Below, one piece after another: positions 33,218-33,276 of a stretch of 33,276 bases of DNA. Below the pieces are notes generated by a model. It was not told where the DNA came from. It was given only the letters and a program-made list of their open reading frames with translations, and ran no database searches. The number at the start of each line of letters is the position of its first letter. The stretch's first letter is position 1. The stretch is from Prochlorococcus sp. AG-402-K10 (GTDB taxonomy: Bacteria > Cyanobacteriota > Cyanobacteriia > PCC-6307 > Cyanobiaceae): NCBI GenBank assembly GCA_003216835.1, contig QCIF01000013.1, forward strand, positions 1 through 33,276. Reading direction: 5' to 3'. A program made the translations under genes and the position numbers.

Positions 33218-33276
33218 GTGAAAAAAGAGGGTTTAATAATTGATGATTTACATCATAAATATAATAAACATAATCT
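33218..33276 (+). CDS. Probable ABC-transporter ATP-binding protein, first codons only
   Basis: A GTG at 33218 opens a frame that is uninterrupted to the window edge, beginning MKKEGLIIDDLHHKYNKHN. The IDDLHHKYN segment is typical of the first strand of ABC ATPases, which often read LxLxxLxxxYG. The Walker A and later motifs lie outside the window. An iron- or spermidine-type importer ATPase is possible; the substrate cannot be read. No Shine-Dalgarno sequence is seen. With 19 codons visible, the call is provisional. Confidence 0.5.
   Translation, partial: MKKEGLIIDDLHHKYNKHN

Noticed and set aside
1..33276. tRNA, rRNA, CRISPR, insertion sequence or prophage signals
   Set aside because: No cloverleaf-like or rRNA-like sequence, no spaced direct repeats and no transposase or phage protein was seen by eye; gaps are short and AT-rich. 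A covariance-model search would be the decisive test for small RNAs.

Overview
This window is a 33 kb chromosomal segment of an AT-rich, gene-dense oxygenic cyanobacterium. The protein set points to marine picocyanobacteria, most likely a high-light Prochlorococcus: plant/cyanobacterial-type ADP-glucose pyrophosphorylase, dual-function class II FBP/SBPase, glutamyl-tRNA reductase for the C5 pathway, phosphoribulokinase, tandem class I and class II aldolases, cyanobacterial CobW, lumenal pentapeptide protein, CSP41-like protein and DUF3685/DUF3727 families. The assignment to genus rests on recognised proteins and gene order from memory, not on a database comparison. I see no rRNA, tRNA, CRISPR array, insertion sequence or prophage.

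Layout. (1) 1-7657 is a carbon-metabolism block: a truncated rpe on the minus strand diverges from a plus-strand run glpX, hemA, glgC, gnd, pgl, a CIA30-domain protein and a small unknown protein. It carries Calvin-cycle regeneration (rpe, glpX), glycogen synthesis (glgC), the oxidative pentose phosphate pathway (gnd, pgl) and the first committed step of tetrapyrrole synthesis (hemA). (2) 7678-10312, minus strand: ilvD, a small coiled-coil membrane protein, and a UPRT-like protein whose PRPP loop is degenerate. (3) 10376-13192, plus strand: lumenal pentapeptide protein, cobW, a 54-residue zinc-finger protein, purS and purQ, closed by a hairpin terminator. (4) 13245-20257, minus strand: class II aldolase, class I aldolase, a Gfo/Idh/MocA oxidoreductase, a small secreted protein, accD, a proteobacterial-type prk and leuB. 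(5) 20286-28360, minus strand: a tightly packed run lpxD, proB, HAD phosphatase, DUF3727, ruvX, GNAT-like protein, membrane-anchored CofE-like protein, thioredoxin-fold protein without CxxC, and DUF3685 protein; several junctions overlap or abut. (6) 28440-33276: hisA (minus), CSP41-like protein (plus) whose end overlaps pgsA (minus), a PPC-glutaredoxin fusion (plus), a small conserved-looking protein, an NAD(P)-binding protein and nth (minus), then the probable first codons of an ABC-transporter ATPase (plus).

Most of the window is ordinary core genome. The parts that merit a second look are: class I and class II aldolases side by side; a phosphoribulokinase that resembles the proteobacterial PrkB type; a PPC/DUF296 domain fused to a monothiol glutaredoxin; a translationally coupled trio of CofE-like ligase, GNAT-like protein and RuvX; several enzyme-fold proteins that lack their catalytic motifs (UPRT-like, thioredoxin-like, receiver-like); endonuclease III with displaced cluster cysteines; and perfect inverted repeats upstream of Calvin-cycle genes. 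No gene-free stretch exceeds 300 bases. The longest are about 240 nt upstream of the PPC-glutaredoxin gene (30695-30933), 187 nt between rpe and glpX (518-704) and 180 nt between prk and accD (18015-18194).
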